Origin: Paramecium octaurelia
Lineage: Eukaryota > Ciliophora > Oligohymenophorea > Peniculida > Parameciidae
Length of the DNA stretch: 64,000 nucleotides
Assembly: GCA_905182995.1 (NCBI GenBank)
Contig: CAJJDP010000078.1
Location: 310,001 to 374,000, forward strand
Direction of reading: 5' to 3'
This document shows, one piece after another, positions 21,900 to 34,342 of this stretch. Below the pieces are notes generated by a model. That model was not told the origin of the DNA, did no database searches, and saw nothing but the letters and a program-made list of their open reading frames with translations. How positions within the stretch are numbered: the stretch's first letter is position 1; each line of letters opens with the position of its first letter. The position numbers were made by a program, and so were the translations under genes.

Positions 21900-24364
21900 A
21901 TGTTAAGAATTTTGGTTCTTGGATTAATATAAGATATAATACTAGGCTCAAAGATATTTTATTATCAAGATCCTGGCAATGATATTAGCAAGCCACGAAC
22001 TCATGCGAAGATCTCAAATTCTAGTATATATAATGGTGATTGATTGTAGACACAATAATTGATTTCTACTTTGAATTTAGTGAAGACTAGAAAGAAGTTA
22101 CAATGATGGTTGAGATTGATAAGATTAGTTACTTTTCGTTAGGTCTCGGAAAATCAATGGGCGATGCAGATCTTTGGGTATTTGAGATTAGTAAGAATGT
22201 GATTACTGGATCAGATTCACATTGTTCTAAGCATTAAGTGCCACCAACGGATGTTTCCTCAGGCGGAACAGATGATATAGAAATTTTGGGTTATTATTAT
22301 AATGAAAATGGGAAGAGTGGAGTGAAATTTAAAAGAAAATCAATCACAGGTATAATTGAGTAATCTATATCAAAGGGGACAAATACGATAAGGAATTGGC
22401 ATAGAAGAAGGGAGTTGATTTTATTTGGGCACATGGCAAAAATGATTAAAGTTTGATGGTTTCGAATCATGGTAAAGGTAATTATGGCTATGTAAAAATC
22501 GATCTTATCGATAAAGGAGGAGACATTGATGTGATTATAGAAAACGATAGCAAATACTATCAATTACACAAATGGACTAACTTTATTTGTTGGGGAGTGG
22601 CTAGTGATTTGGCAATAATCGTGGGAAGATATTTTAAAACTTGGGGATATAGGACATATTTACATGGATTTCTGTTTATTTTGATAATTGGCAGTTCCTT
22701 AACAACAGCTATATTCATGTTGAGCAACGATTGGGAGATATTGGAATGGAAACATTTCAAAGAGGAACCAGCCAAAAATAAATTCCATATAGTATTTTTT
22801 ATCACATTGTCTCTCCTCATGATAGCTCAATGCATAGGCGGTATAATGTATAATATGATGCTAACATCTCATAAGATAAATAAGCAAGTATCAATTAAAC
22901 CATCAATTCATGCCATTGCTGGAAGTGTTGTCTATGCAATTGGCAAGTTATAAATAATCGCTGGGTTATTCATGGACAACGACATTAGATTTATGCTTAT
23001 TCTTGGAGCAGTCTTAACAATCCGTTTCATCCTTGAAGTGTTATATTAGAGAGGAACTCTAATGGTTATGACCAATAGCAATTCCAGTAGTTCTTACTTC
23101 AAAAAACGCAAAGTTCTTCCCGATAAAGAGCCTTTGTTACTAAATATTAATTAAAGTAGCTTCGAAGAAAAAGAAGAGGAATTTGATAAATTGTGGTGCA
23201 TATATCATAACCAAATCATTGACATATCATAGATGATTCACCCTGGTGGCAATTACATCTGGAAATTAATTTAAGGCTAGGATATTACCAAGTATGTTCT
23301 CGGAGCCTATCCTTTGCCTCAACTTAAACTAAAACCTTATGCTCATTCAGTTTATGCATTAAAGGCTTTATCAAAATATAAGACTGGTGTTTAGGTCAAT
23401 CAAGACCTGGAACTATTCTATGATAAAACCACTCAAAGACCAATCAAGAAATTAAAAGCTATATGGACTTTAACTTCAGTCAATCCCTTTACAGCTCTGA
23501 TTGCTAAATTCGAATTCACCAATCCATAATTTCAAGTTAAACATGTCTTCAATGGATTAGACACTTTTGGAGCATACTTTATTATCAAATCAGATGATGA
23601 TAACGAAATTCATTAAAGACAATACACTATGGTTCTAAGCATGACTAATCAAAGAGTGAAATACAGAAAAGATATTCTTGAGTTATACAAAAAGATTCTG
23701 AACTTACAACCGATCCAAAAAGAAATACCAAAGTTGGAAGAAATTGAAGATTAACTTCCCTTAATTATTAAGAAATATGAAGCTAAAAATGGGTTTTCTA
23801 ATTTTATACATGAGGACAATAAATAAGGTTAATACATTATTGAAGGTCCTTTCGGAAATTCTATTAAACTTGAAAACAATACCAATCTAGTCTTCATTGC
23901 TGGAGGAACTGGGTTGTTCCCATTCTTAGACTTACTTGACTATTAATTGAGAGTTTCATACAATCATATTCTTAAAATGAAGCTTGGCCAAGAGGCAGCT
24001 AATTTAATAGATTTAGGGGTTAAAGAGATAAAAAGATTTACAATCACAATGTTTCTAGCAGTCAATTCTATTGATGATCTGGTAATATATTTAAATAACA
24101 TAGATTGGAAGAGATATCTATTTTGCTTTGCTTTCACTGCAGTAATATTTGGATTCTCCTAATTTTAAATTAATTGTGAAAGGCGACTTTAAATTAAAAG
24201 AATGTCCAGTCGTGGGAACTCAATTTACACAATAGACATTTATGAATCATATAACTGATATGCAAGACTAATCAACATATTTTATCTGTGGTCCACCAAA
24301 GATGAATATAGAAGTTGAATAGATCTTAAAAGAAATGGGAATAATGAAAATAATCGTATTGTGA
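21900..24364 (+). CDS. DOMON-cytochrome b561-cytochrome b5-FAD/NAD reductase fusion
   Basis: A 796-residue protein, introns 22024-22049, 22350-22375 (AAG) and 24082-24103. Order: N-terminal signal-like segment (MLRILVLGLIQDIIL), DOMON domain (about 35-175; SYFSLGLGKSMGDADLWVF), cytochrome b561 core with five or six helices in which all four expected haem histidines are visible (LHKWTNFICWG, YLHGFLF, KFHIVFF, SIHAIAG), a cytochrome b5 HPGG motif (QMIHPGGNYIW), then a ferredoxin-reductase-like part with RQYTMVLS (FAD), FIAGGTGLFPF and CGPPKM (NAD(P)H). It should carry electrons from cytosolic NAD(P)H through FAD, b5 and b561 haems across the membrane to the lumenal DOMON domain. Likely ferric or ascorbate/quinone reductase activity; the acceptor is unknown. 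Confidence 0.93.
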
Positions 24365-24436
24365 TATTAAAAACAAATAATTATTATAATTATTTATAAT
24401 AATATTATTAAATTTAATTAATTTAGTTTAACAATT

Positions 24437-24649
24437 TCACTACTAATTTTTCCAATATGGTAACTAATTGGCATATTCTTAATGAAGTGATATTATTCCA
24501 GAACGATTCATGATTATTGATTACTTCATCAAGAAGCTCTTTTAACATATAGACATGTTCTTGTCATCCTACTCCTTGATGATGAATTCTGCCTTATAAA
24601 TTGAATTGATTCTAACAGTCTAAAATAAATTATCATCACAAAATTGCAT
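24437..24649 (-). CDS. Doubtful small ORF (70 aa) or remnant
   Basis: From ATG 24649 the frame encodes MQFCDDNLFQTVRINSIYKA... to TGA 24437. In-frame sequence before the ATG also reads as protein but is broken by two TGA codons, so it may be the tail of a decayed gene. An alternative model starts at an upstream ATG (MRLKSECNF) and uses a 20-nt GTG...TAG intron. The RINS..KAEFIIKE stretch is weakly reminiscent of roadblock-type dynein light chains, not enough for a call. Confidence 0.3.
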
Positions 24650-24803
24650 TCAGATTTCAATCTCATTTAAGTTATAGCTTCATATGACAAGGTTCAAAAC
24701 AGGAACTTATTTAAGGCAATTTTGAAAACAAAATTTTGTAGTTTATCAATTAATAGTACTCTAGTGACTTAAATAAATTAATTAACTTCTAAAATATTAT
24801 TAA

Positions 24804-25680
24804 TCATATTATATCATCAATAGTTTAATAAATTTCATAATTATGCCCCGATATTAATTAGTTTAATTCTTTTTCTTTTAATTTGAAAAGTTCAAAAGTA
24901 TTTGACTTGTCCTCTGTCTGTACTGACTTCTTAAATTCCTTGATGGCTTGACTAAGGGTAATTAATTTGGACCTTTTAAGATTTTGCTGAATTATATAAG
25001 TCATATATTTATACATGCCTCTAAAGCATCTTAGTAATAGGTTATTCTTTTGGTAGGTTATTGTTGAATTACTTCTGAAGTTCTGATTAAATGACTTGCA
25101 TGAGTTCGTGATCAAAGTTTTTTGAGATTCTTCCGAAAGAAAGTTTTCCCATTGTTTTCTATTTTCTTTAGGCCTTAGGAGATTATTAAAAAAAAGGAGG
25201 AGGTGAAATATGAGGGTGAGCCAGTATGGGAGGCAACTCATTCTTTTATCTTCCATGATGACTGACTAACCTTTTCGGAGGTTACACTTGAATTTCCTTC
25301 TTCTCCTCTGCTACTAAAGTAGGTTATGAAAGAATTAATTGCTCATGATGGCTTTTATTATTTATCATCTTTGAGAGACTCTAATTACATTTGCTACAAT
25401 CAATAATCGACGTTGTCTGATGAGTCAAAGACCTTTAGGTATCACTCATGGGTAATTCAAAAAGAGGTTTTGGGTGCTTAAACTTGGGAATTTTGGAGCT
25501 TACTTATCTCAAACCAAACACTTAATGAGTAAATGCATTAATGATACTTTCTAATTTAGTAGGGTGTTAAATAAATAATTCTCCTAAGCGCTATTTAGTG
25601 TCAGTTCGAGCTGAAATGAATTCAGCATGCTCAAAGTTACTATCCAAAGGTAACATTCGTTTTGAAGTTTTTTGTTCCAT
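24804..25680 (-). CDS. Unknown proline/glutamine-rich protein
   Basis: A 282-residue protein, one 28-nt intron (24987-25014) that ends in CAG, an infrequent acceptor here. Start MEQKTSKRMLPLDSNFEHAE. A CSKCNQ motif lies near the middle but no matching second cysteine pair is seen. Proline-rich PPILAHPHISPPPFFQQSP suggests SH3/WW-type binding. The C-terminal part is helical and charged (TLSQAIKEFKKSVQTEDKSN; FELFKLKEKELNQLISG). No family recognised. A 132-codon frame on the same strand, overlapping in another reading frame, is only partly real: its last third is the second exon of this gene. Confidence 0.78.
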
Positions 25681-26351
25681 TCTTCTTAATATATAATAAT
25701 TATATGTAATTAAGCAATCAATTCAAAATATTCACTAAAGTAATTCAGATTCTTTATGAGTAATCAACATGTATAGTAAGAATCCTCTCATTCTATATGT
25801 TGTTTATTACACAATCAATACATAACTAAATCTATACCTTATAGATATTATGAATTCAAAAAATAGCTCATTATTACAATGGTATAAAAATATGATTATA
25901 TAATAGTTTTATCAGGACATCTATTTCTTTAAATTATATGAAATACAATCTGATATCTCACAATTTTTATTTATATTATTATGTCATTAGTTTAGTCAGG
26001 TTGCTGATATATACTAGTCAACCTCTTATAGTAGAATTTAAATTTACAAGAAATTGTGAATTCTAGTTTACAACACAACAAAATGGAATATAATTGTTTA
26101 AATTATCTATTTTCATAAAAAATAAATTAAGATAACCTAGAATAATTAACATCAACAGTATTTTTCGAGCATGAAAAATAAAAGGGTGTATCTGAATAAT
26201 CAAATCAACAAGAATAACATCAACATTATTGTTGAATTCAGAAATGTTAGAATTTAGATATCAATATTATTGAATCCAAAAATTATGTACAAATAGATAA
26301 ATATATAAATACTTAATTTAATCATCGATTTGTAAATTAATATTTTATTTA
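25681..26351. other. Divergent intergenic region
   Basis: About 670 bases of very AT-rich DNA between the divergent unknown gene and the methyltransferase gene. No gene, RNA or repeat is supported. Confidence 0.5.
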
Positions 26352-27056
26352 ATGGCATCATTCATTCAGACTCTCTTAACTAAAATTCTACATACACTAT
26401 ATGTGATTCCATCAACTATCTATGACATGATCATCTCAAATTTCTTAACAAAATACAGCTATGAGAGATTAGTCTTTTATATGAACCAAAGAAATCCAAA
26501 AAGAATCCTAGATATTGGGGTTGGAACAGGATCTCCCCTGAAGCATATATGGAACTAATTACCATAAAATTGTGAGGTCTTAGGAGTAGATATTGATCAA
26601 GCCTATGTCTTGAAGGCAAATAACATTTTCAGAAATTATAATTTAGGTGGACGCAAATTGGAAATCAGATATCAAAATTTTTATGAAGTGACTGAAAAGA
26701 AGGAAGGTAAATTTGATGCAGTTGTCTTTTCCTCATCCTTCATGCTTATGCCAAAGAGAATCGAAGCACTTGAATTGGCAAAATCATTGCTCACTCCTGG
26801 AGGATCAATCTATTTCATATTGACTCTACAACCTGATAGCAAGAAGAACTCCACTTTCCTGTAATTTGTTGAGTACATCAAACCCAAAATCAAGTATTTC
26901 ACAACCATTGATTTTGGGCAAATCACATATGAAAAAGAGTTTGAGACATTGTTAAACAAGAGTCAATTGAAAATTGTAAACAAAGAAAAATTAAATAAAG
27001 AGTTTAATATTCCGACTAAAATTTTTAGAGTGTTTGTTTATGAAACCAAAGCTTGA
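26352..27056 (+). CDS. Class I SAM-dependent methyltransferase
   Basis: A 234-residue, intronless protein. N-terminal hydrophobic amphipathic stretch (MASFIQTLLTKILHTLYVIP) may attach to membranes. Motif I ILDIGVGTGSPL, then the acidic end of strand 2 in EVLGVDIDQAYV, a post-motif FDAVVFSSSFML at strand 4, and SLLTPGGSIYFILTL at motif III/strand 5: a complete Rossmann methyltransferase core, similar in layout to UbiE/COQ5-like small-molecule methyltransferases. The substrate cannot be told. Converges on the unknown gene at 27127 (70 bases apart). Confidence 0.88.
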
Positions 27057-27126
27057 GTAATTATTATATCAATGGAAACAATTATAAATAATTTGATAAT
27101 CATCTCTTTTCATCAATAATCTGTTT

Positions 27127-27558
27127 TCAGCCTTAGAATTTGATATTTTTTCCGCTTTTTCTTTTCGGAACTGGAAAGAGAAAACCTCCATCTGCAGATT
27201 AAGTAACATTTATGTCCTATTTATTTTTTAAAATCCCTTTCCTAGAAATTGACCTTTCACTTACAAGAGGAGTTTCGGGGACTCGTTTAGAGATTATTGT
27301 GATATGGTTCCCAAGCTTCACTAATTCACTAACAAGTTTCGCTCCTTCCATTTCGCAACTTGGAGTAATTACTATGGTTTGAATATTAGAAATTTAGATT
27401 CCTTCTTCCAAGGATTCCTTACGCAATTTCACTTGCTGAAAGTCACCCTTAATGGTCTGGTTGATATTTTAAATCCCCCTTTCTTAAGTGCTTATTGGTG
27501 AGAGATATAAATCTTCAAAAGCTGTGTCTTTTTAATTAGAAATGCATGAACTCCCCAT
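27127..27558 (-). CDS. Unknown small protein, probable N-terminal acylation
   Basis: A 143-residue intronless protein starting MGSSCISNQKD, which fits N-myristoylation at Gly2 with Cys5 as a possible palmitoylation site. The rest is polar: LYLSPISTQERGIQNINQ, IVITPSCEMEGAKLVSEL, a basic C-terminus PVPKRKSGKNIKF. No domain recognised. Codon choice resembles the neighbouring real genes. Confidence 0.7.
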
Positions 27559-28072
27559 CTAAATATTTAATAATATCTAGTTATCTTTTTATAATTAAAT
27601 AATAATTGGACTATTCTAAAACAGAAGCATGCCATTATGAGAAAGATAATGTTAAATAAATGAAAATTGTATAAATTGTAAATAAATAGTAAGAGAACTA
27701 AATTAATTTATAAATAAAAAGAAAATAAAATTAACTAAAAAGTCTTCCATGAATTTATAAGCATTTTATGAAATCAAAAGATTGTTTAATGAGATAAATA
27801 AATTAATATTAAATTTTCAAGAGGGATTGTTCTACAACTTCTGAGTCTCTTCATCTAGAATTAATAATACTACATTCTCGTCTAATCTAAGTATTCAATC
27901 TGCCATTTTATACATTATGAAATGTATAACACTAATAATTTAATTTAATATGAATAAACGCTTTATCTAATTATTGGAATGAAGAATATACACAATTTGC
28001 TTGTATATATTAATGTATAATAACTATTCATTAAAAAGTAATTGTTTGTAAGTATTATTAATATAGAAAGAC
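27559..28072. other. Intergenic spacer
   Basis: AT-rich spacer between divergent genes (unknown acylated protein and CXC protein). Nothing else supported. Confidence 0.5.
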
Positions 28073-28903
28073 ATGCACAGAAAATATTTTTAGAATCAAA
28101 TTGAAAAAAATAAAGAGCCATCTACCTTGCCTAATGATCTATGGAATATAAATAAAATTGAGAACAATTGGGAGAATGATGAAGGAGAATTGCATCCACC
28201 TCAACTTAGGAATATGATGTATTTATTTTAATCTATTTTTAGGAGCTCCCTGTCAGAAAAGTTCGAGGAAGAGTTAGAATCCCCAATAAACATAAAGTTA
28301 CAAACAGAGAACTAATAGAACCAATAGGAAAATGTTTAAATGGACAAAAACAATGAAGGGCCTCTCATTTAAATTTAAGTTTAGCCATCGAACCCTGACG
28401 ATCCTCTTATATCCACTTTAGAACAAAGAAGTAGAAGAATACGCAAATAAAACTAAAATGCTGCTTTACAAAGGAATTCTGAGTACAATTAGGAATCTGA
28501 TCTTAATTCCCAATCTAATGAACACACTATGAATCCTTGCAATTGCTCCAAGTCTAATTGTCTTAAGTTGTACTGTCAATGTTTCCATTAAAATAAACAA
28601 TGTACAGAACTTTGCAAATGTTTGGATTGCAAGAATTGTGATTATCATACCCAAATGAGATAGACGGCATTAGAAAAAATTAAGATAAAGTCTTAGCGAT
28701 AAAAACATGATAATGACCTCTTTGACTTATCTACTGTATGGGGTTGCAAGTGTTAAAAATCCCAATGTTAAAAAAATTACTGTGAATGTTTTAGAAGAAA
28801 TCAAAAATGTAATTCAAGTTGTAGATGCAAGGGTTGTGCAAATAAAAAAAAAATACCAATTTAATTAAAGAGAAAGAAGAAAATTGAAACTGCTGCCAAT
28901 TGA
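28073..28903 (+). CDS. CXC-domain (tesmin/TSO1, LIN54-like) DNA-binding protein
   Basis: A 268-residue protein with a 24-nt intron at 28219-28242 that preserves frame and has no TGA, inferred from the GTA...TAG ends and T-rich core. Two CXC repeats in the C-terminal half: NPCNCSKSNCLKLYCQCFHQ...CTELCKCLDCKN and WGCKCQKSQCQKNYCECF...CNSSCRCKGCANKKK, with about 18 cysteines in the family's C-x-C spacing. The tyrosine in each repeat (KLYCQCF, KNYCECF) is the residue that enters the minor groove in LIN54. Family members bind cell-cycle gene promoters (CHR elements) in MuvB/DREAM-type complexes or act in germline control. The N-terminal half is polar and Q-rich. Confidence 0.93.
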
Positions 28904-29304
28904 GATACTAATTTATATAACAGAAATTAATCTGTTAAACTAAATTATTATAATATCAATATACTGCAAATTAAGCGAATTTAGATCATCTCTTTAACCT
29001 TGATTATTGCTAAATTAAAAACATAATTAAACTTCTAAAATTCATATATAAAATATATATGCATTTTTGCTATTGCTTATTAAAAACAATGATGAGAGTT
29101 TCCTCTGTTTCTTATTTTATTACATAATTGAAAAATCAGATCCGAATACTTTAAACACCTTTGTTTACAACAAACAATACATATGTAAGAGTAGAAATAG
29201 GCAAACCTATTTTTTATAAAGAATACATGAGTAGGTAGTTATTATAATTAAATTTTGTTAATAAATTTTTTTTAAAGCTGTTAAACAATAATTTAAACAA
29301 TATT
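28904..29304. other. Intergenic spacer
   Basis: 400 bases of AT-rich DNA between two plus-strand genes; no gene or RNA seen. Confidence 0.5.
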
Positions 29305-31477
29305 ATGAAACCTTACTAAACACCTACATCATGCCATTCTCGTAAGGGCAGTTTGAAGGTTCAACGTCAACCTCTTTAGGTAATAAGCAATTGTCCGGAA
29401 TATCAACAGTGCGCTAATTATTTGCAAGATAAAGTTTAGGGATTGGAGTTGAGAGTCAAAAATCTTAATAGTTAACATGCAGATAGATCGGCTACTAAGT
29501 CGAAAGTAGATATCCCTTTATCGCCCTTTACGAATTAGAAGAAGGCTTGCTAATCTAATTAAAAAATCGATTCTCAGAGTTTTTATGAGACCATTATCAA
29601 CAAGAGATTAGAGAACATCAGTAAGATAGATCACTCTCCCAAACATGTAAAGACAGATTAAGCCTTCGCCATTTAAGACAAGTATTCAACACATAGTTAG
29701 TTTTCTAATCTAAGTCATTATCAAAGTAAATTACATAATAACAGCATTTTGAGAATACAACAATTGACTAAAAAGCTAAGAAAGTTTAAGATGATAAAGG
29801 ATTAAAATTAAGATGAATGTGCCCCTTCACTTGCAAAAATAAAATGTTTTTGTTAGGAACATTGTAATGATTGTTTCGATTTCTACAGATGCACCGATCT
29901 CGTCACTTTGAAATATTTCATCTATTTATTGCTATAAGAGATTAATACACTTTACAGTTAAGATGCAATAAAAATGGCAGACAATTCGTTACAGTACCAA
30001 TAACAAATTGAAATGCTCAAAGAACAATTGGATCATCAGAAATCTGATTAATTGACATTTTAAAATTAGCTCAGACTGCAGAAGATGGTAGTGGATACCT
30101 AGAAATTAATTTAAGATATCATCAATGCCTTATCAACCAAATAAAATCATAGTTTATTGATAAATTAAGTGGAAGTCTTAAACAAGCAAATGAAGGATCT
30201 CAAGGAAAATATGTCTACAAATCAAACTCAAAATTACCTTTCTTAGAACACAACATCATTTGGACAATAGCTTGCTAAATGTGGATTCGATACGCATTAA
30301 CCACACTAAATTATGACTAATGAAAGTTCCTTAATAAATTAATCCAATTACAAGACTTAAACCAGGGATGATAGAAATTAGTCATAATTAAGTTCCAAAT
30401 CTAAATCTCCTTATTATAGGAATTAAAAAAATCTGAATTTTGATATTGAATCATAAACTGAATAAAATAAAAGGTTATTGGATGAATAAACTATAGTAAA
30501 TAGACAATTAATGGAAAACCTATTCAAATTGTAAACTGAAAAGTAATCCAGTGATATCAAGGTCATTCAACTACAAGATGAAATTAAATAAAAAACTAAA
30601 TTAATTAAAGACCTAGAAAAGCACTCTGAAAATTCAAATACCTATAGCAATCTTAATCAAAGAATAATTGATATCAGTAAAAATTTAGATTAGGTATTGA
30701 TATAAAATTAGGAATTGACATATGAGAACAATCACTTGCGTGAAAAATAAGATGAATTCAAATAGATTGAAGAAAAGTATTATGATTTGTAATAAGATTT
30801 CAATAAGTAGTATTAGTAATTGAATGCAGCGTTAAAGGATAATTTCAATCTACAAAAATAGCATCAATAAATTGAAGTATTTGTATTCATCATTAATTAG
30901 AGTGATTGCAAGAGCTATTAATAATAGATCTAAAGACTGTAAGACAAATGCTAAAGCCATCAATCTTATCTCCAGAATCAACACTAAATTGAGTATATGG
31001 AGTAGTAAATCAAAGAACTACAACTCCAATAATAAGAATAAAATAAAATAATAGTAAATTTCTTATTTATTTCTTTAGACTTTGATTACAGATGAAGCAC
31101 TATACCTAGGATAGATGACACTTTATGCTTGTGACATTCTATCTAGATAACCTACTGAAGGCATACCCACTACTCTTTTAATGCTTCAAAAGGATTTAAA
31201 TGCAAAAAAAGGTACCATACAATAGAAGATGAACATTCTCTAATAATTTGGAAATAACATGAAAGCTCAAGAGGTCCAACCTCACAACAAACACTAAACT
31301 TTAGAGAGTGTAGATTATATGGAGAAGCTGAATAGTGAAACTTCTACTCTTAGATAAAAGAACGTTAGTTATTATGATGAAACTTCAAGTACTGTAAATT
31401 AAAATAATTAATAAAATGAATTAATGACCATGTTATTGCTTTAATGTAATATCATTGAAAAAATGATGGAATTTTGA
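29305..31477 (+). CDS. Large coiled-coil protein
   Basis: A 707-residue protein with introns at 30877-30900 (24 nt, frame-preserving and stop-free) and 31054-31078. The first intron is inferred because unspliced it would put a hydrophobic VFVFIINQ into a coiled coil. N-terminal ~230 residues are basic and disordered; a short cysteine cluster (KCFCQEHCNDCFDFYRC) is followed by long heptad-rich segments (about 250-600). Q is very frequent, coded largely by TAA/TAG. Possibly a cytoskeletal, basal-body or cortical scaffold, a guess from architecture only. Confidence 0.85.
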
Positions 31478-31569
31478 CATGTTTAATAATTCAGATCGTT
31501 AATTATGACAATTTATTTATTTCTAATTTTATAAAATTTAAATTTATTTTCAATAATTTTTATAAACTT

Positions 31570-33550
31570 ATGTTTGATCGTACTAAAAAATTTGTTGATG
31601 TTGATGGTTTTAAAATTGATCTTTCAACAGAATTTGGCCATGGGGCATTTTCCAGATGTTATAGATGCAAAAATCCAGATTATTAAATGGATCAATGTGT
31701 TAAAGTAAATGCCAATCCTAACCTAGATGATTTAGCTATCCTAAAATTCAGTTGATATGTATTATAGGGAAATAGAAATTGTTGAGAAGCTCATATAAAC
31801 CGATTGCGAGAATCTTGTGAAGATTCTTCATGTCAGCAAGTAGAAAAACTATTGCTTTATCTTTATGGAATATTGCCATTAAGGAGACCTATAGAAATTT
31901 CTAATGAAATTCTAATAAAGTAATGGTTATTTAGGAATAAATATGATTTTATCAATTTTGGAATAACTTATACAAGGCTACAAGGTGCTTTACCAAAATA
32001 GAATTATTCATAGAGATATAAAACCTGCTAATATATTTCTTGGGAACATTGGAGTATTTTAGGTAATATCAATGGCTAATCTAGCTTGCTGATTATGGAG
32101 CGGGAAGAATCTTAGACAATCCCGAAGAGTTACTTATGAGAAGTGGAATCGGAACTCCAGTTTACGCTGCTCCCTAGGTAAATCTAGGGGAAGATTATAC
32201 CAATAAATGCGATGTTTATAGTGTAATAAAAATAATTAAAATATAGCTTGGTGTAGTAATTTATGAAATGATCTATTCAAAATATCCTATATATGCTGCC
32301 TCGCTTGATTAATATTTTGAAGCTTTAAAAAAAACAAAGGATAAGAAAATATAAATAACTGAATTTCCAAAAAATCTAGAAGGAACGCCTTAGGAAAAAG
32401 AAAAATTGTTTTAATTTTTAAGTTAATCCTTAATTTATGATGAATCCTCTCGAATAAGTTGGGAAGAGTTGTTCGAAATGTTCCCAAGCCAAAATTCTAA
32501 AATTTCATCTGAATCAAACACAAAGGAAAATCAAATCTCAGAATAAAGATCTAATGCTTCTTATAAAGAAAAAGTCAAATCCCAAATTTCAATTTCTAAC
32601 GACAACCTCCAAAGTACAATTGAGAGTGATCTCCAAAGTTCTTGTAAAATGTTTCAATAGAGTTCCATTATGTTTAATCAATTTATCTCAGAGCTAATAG
32701 AAGATTAGGAGAAGAAGGATATGCCTGTGAAGTAAATCTCCAGCAATTTCGAGGGTGATTCATAGATATAATCTTAAATAACTGATAATATTTTAATGAG
32801 GTTTATAGAGTGTTATTTAGCGAAGTGTACACTTTTTGCTGAAAATTTGTTCTTTAAAAATAACAGTTTCCTTGAATTTTTAGAAAATATTGATAATCGT
32901 GATCTTTATAGGCAATATATATCTCGTCTTTACTACTATCTATTGTTACTAAGTGGATATCAATTTTCATGCATTTTCAATATATATAATTTAATGTTTT
33001 AAAGTCAAAAGTATTGGGATGAATTAGAAATAACAAAGTAATTAAGTTAAATAGATAAAAATTTTGTTGAAAATTAAATAGAGTTACTTTTAAAGGATAA
33101 AACCGAAGAATTACGTGTTCAAAAGAAGTTCATTAAACAGCTATACATCTAATCCAAATTAACTTTCCAAGTAAATAATATTTTTAATTATTATAGAGAT
33201 TAGAGAGAAAAGTTGAAGATTATCAAAAAAAATATAATATTAACTTTTACTTAGAAGAAATACTAAGCAATTAATTTTCGCCAAAATAATATTACAATTA
33301 ATACAAAAAAACATTTATTGAGTTAAATTCTGGTTATTCCTTTGAAGATGAAAGCGAATTTCTGATGGAACACAACATATATCATTTAGCATATTCTATT
33401 GACTTTTTTAGGTTTGAAGAAAAATTTGATGATCTTCTGTAAATTTTAGATTTTGACTACAAAAAAGTTGTCTAATTGCCAGATAATAAAGAAACCTTGT
33501 AACAAGTTATAAAAAATTACTTCACAGATTTAAAAATGTAAAAACACTGA
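31570..33550 (+). CDS. Serine/threonine kinase, ULK-like, with DYG motif
   Basis: A 628-residue protein; introns 31705-31726, 32063-32084, 32223-32246 (24 nt, frame-preserving, stop-free) and 33171-33196. N-terminal kinase domain: glycine loop EFGHGAFSRCYRC, VK lysine (QCVKMIQL), YYREIEIVEKL, FIFMEYCHQGDL, HRDIKPANIFL, LADYGAGRIL (DFG as DYG), GIGTPVYAAPQ in place of APE, DVYSLGVVIYEM. The order and LGVVIYEM..YPIYA resemble ULK/NEK-type kinases of protists. The C-terminal 350 residues are helical, poorly conserved in look, with acidic and Q-rich parts. Active-site residues appear complete. Confidence 0.85.
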
Positions 33551-34342
33551 TAGAACCATATTTATATTAAAAATTAGAAATAATTGTTAATATGTATGAA
33601 TTATTTATAACTATATATTAAAATCTATCAAACCAAAAGAGTTAAAATTCTATTACTAACATTTCTGATACAAATAAATATAGTAATGACATCTAATCAT
33701 ATCTAAAATAATTAAAGATATTTTGCCTATATTATTGAGCTGTTGTTGATGAGATTTTGTTGTTGATTTTATTACTTGATTAAGATTTCATTATATTTAT
33801 AATTGATATTGATATTTGTGATTACAACAACAATTAGAAATTCTCAATTAAAGTTATTGAAATGGTCTCAAAAACTGAAGAGAATCTAACATTTATATTA
33901 TTAAAGTTGATGTAAACTTAAACTAATCATACTTCTAAAACTAAGAACTAAATATATGGAGCAGATTGGGAGATGTCCTATTTTATCTCAATTAGTCAAT
34001 TTATAAATAGTTGGGGTGAAATGTGGAATAGATCTAATAAAATCTAGTAACATATATAATTTGAATAAACTGTTTTCACTTGAAAATTAAGATCTTAAGT
34101 TAGGATTGAAAAAGATCCTCAAAAGGAATTTTGATTATTTTGTTTTAGTTATATTGGGATTATATAAAACACTTAATACTATTAGTTTATTATTGTCATG
34201 AAAATTAATTCACACCCAGAGAAAAAATTAGAAGGAATACTAAAACAAGATATCTTGTTTCAAAAGGCGAAAACAATGATTAAGGAATTGAGTAAGATTG
34301 TTGAAACTATAATTAGAGAGAGATATTTAAGGATTACCCAGT
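33551..34342. other. Gap with weak plus-strand frames
   Basis: 792 bases. Plus-strand frames from ATG 33956 (MEQIGRCPILSQLVNLQIV) and ATG 34198 (MKINSHPEKKLEGILKQDIL) read somewhat like protein, and the second runs into the start of the next gene, but I find no introns that join them. Either a decayed gene, an upstream exon set, or chance. Confidence 0.3.

Noticed and set aside
24858-25256. 132-residue minus-strand frame as its own gene
   Set aside because: Its first two thirds overlap, in another frame, the better coding sequence of the gene starting at 25680; only its last third is real, as that gene's second exon.
30691-30708. Possible 18-nt intron (GTA...TAG) in the coiled-coil gene
   Set aside because: Shorter than the 20-nt minimum seen elsewhere here, and the sequence fits the coiled coil when left in.
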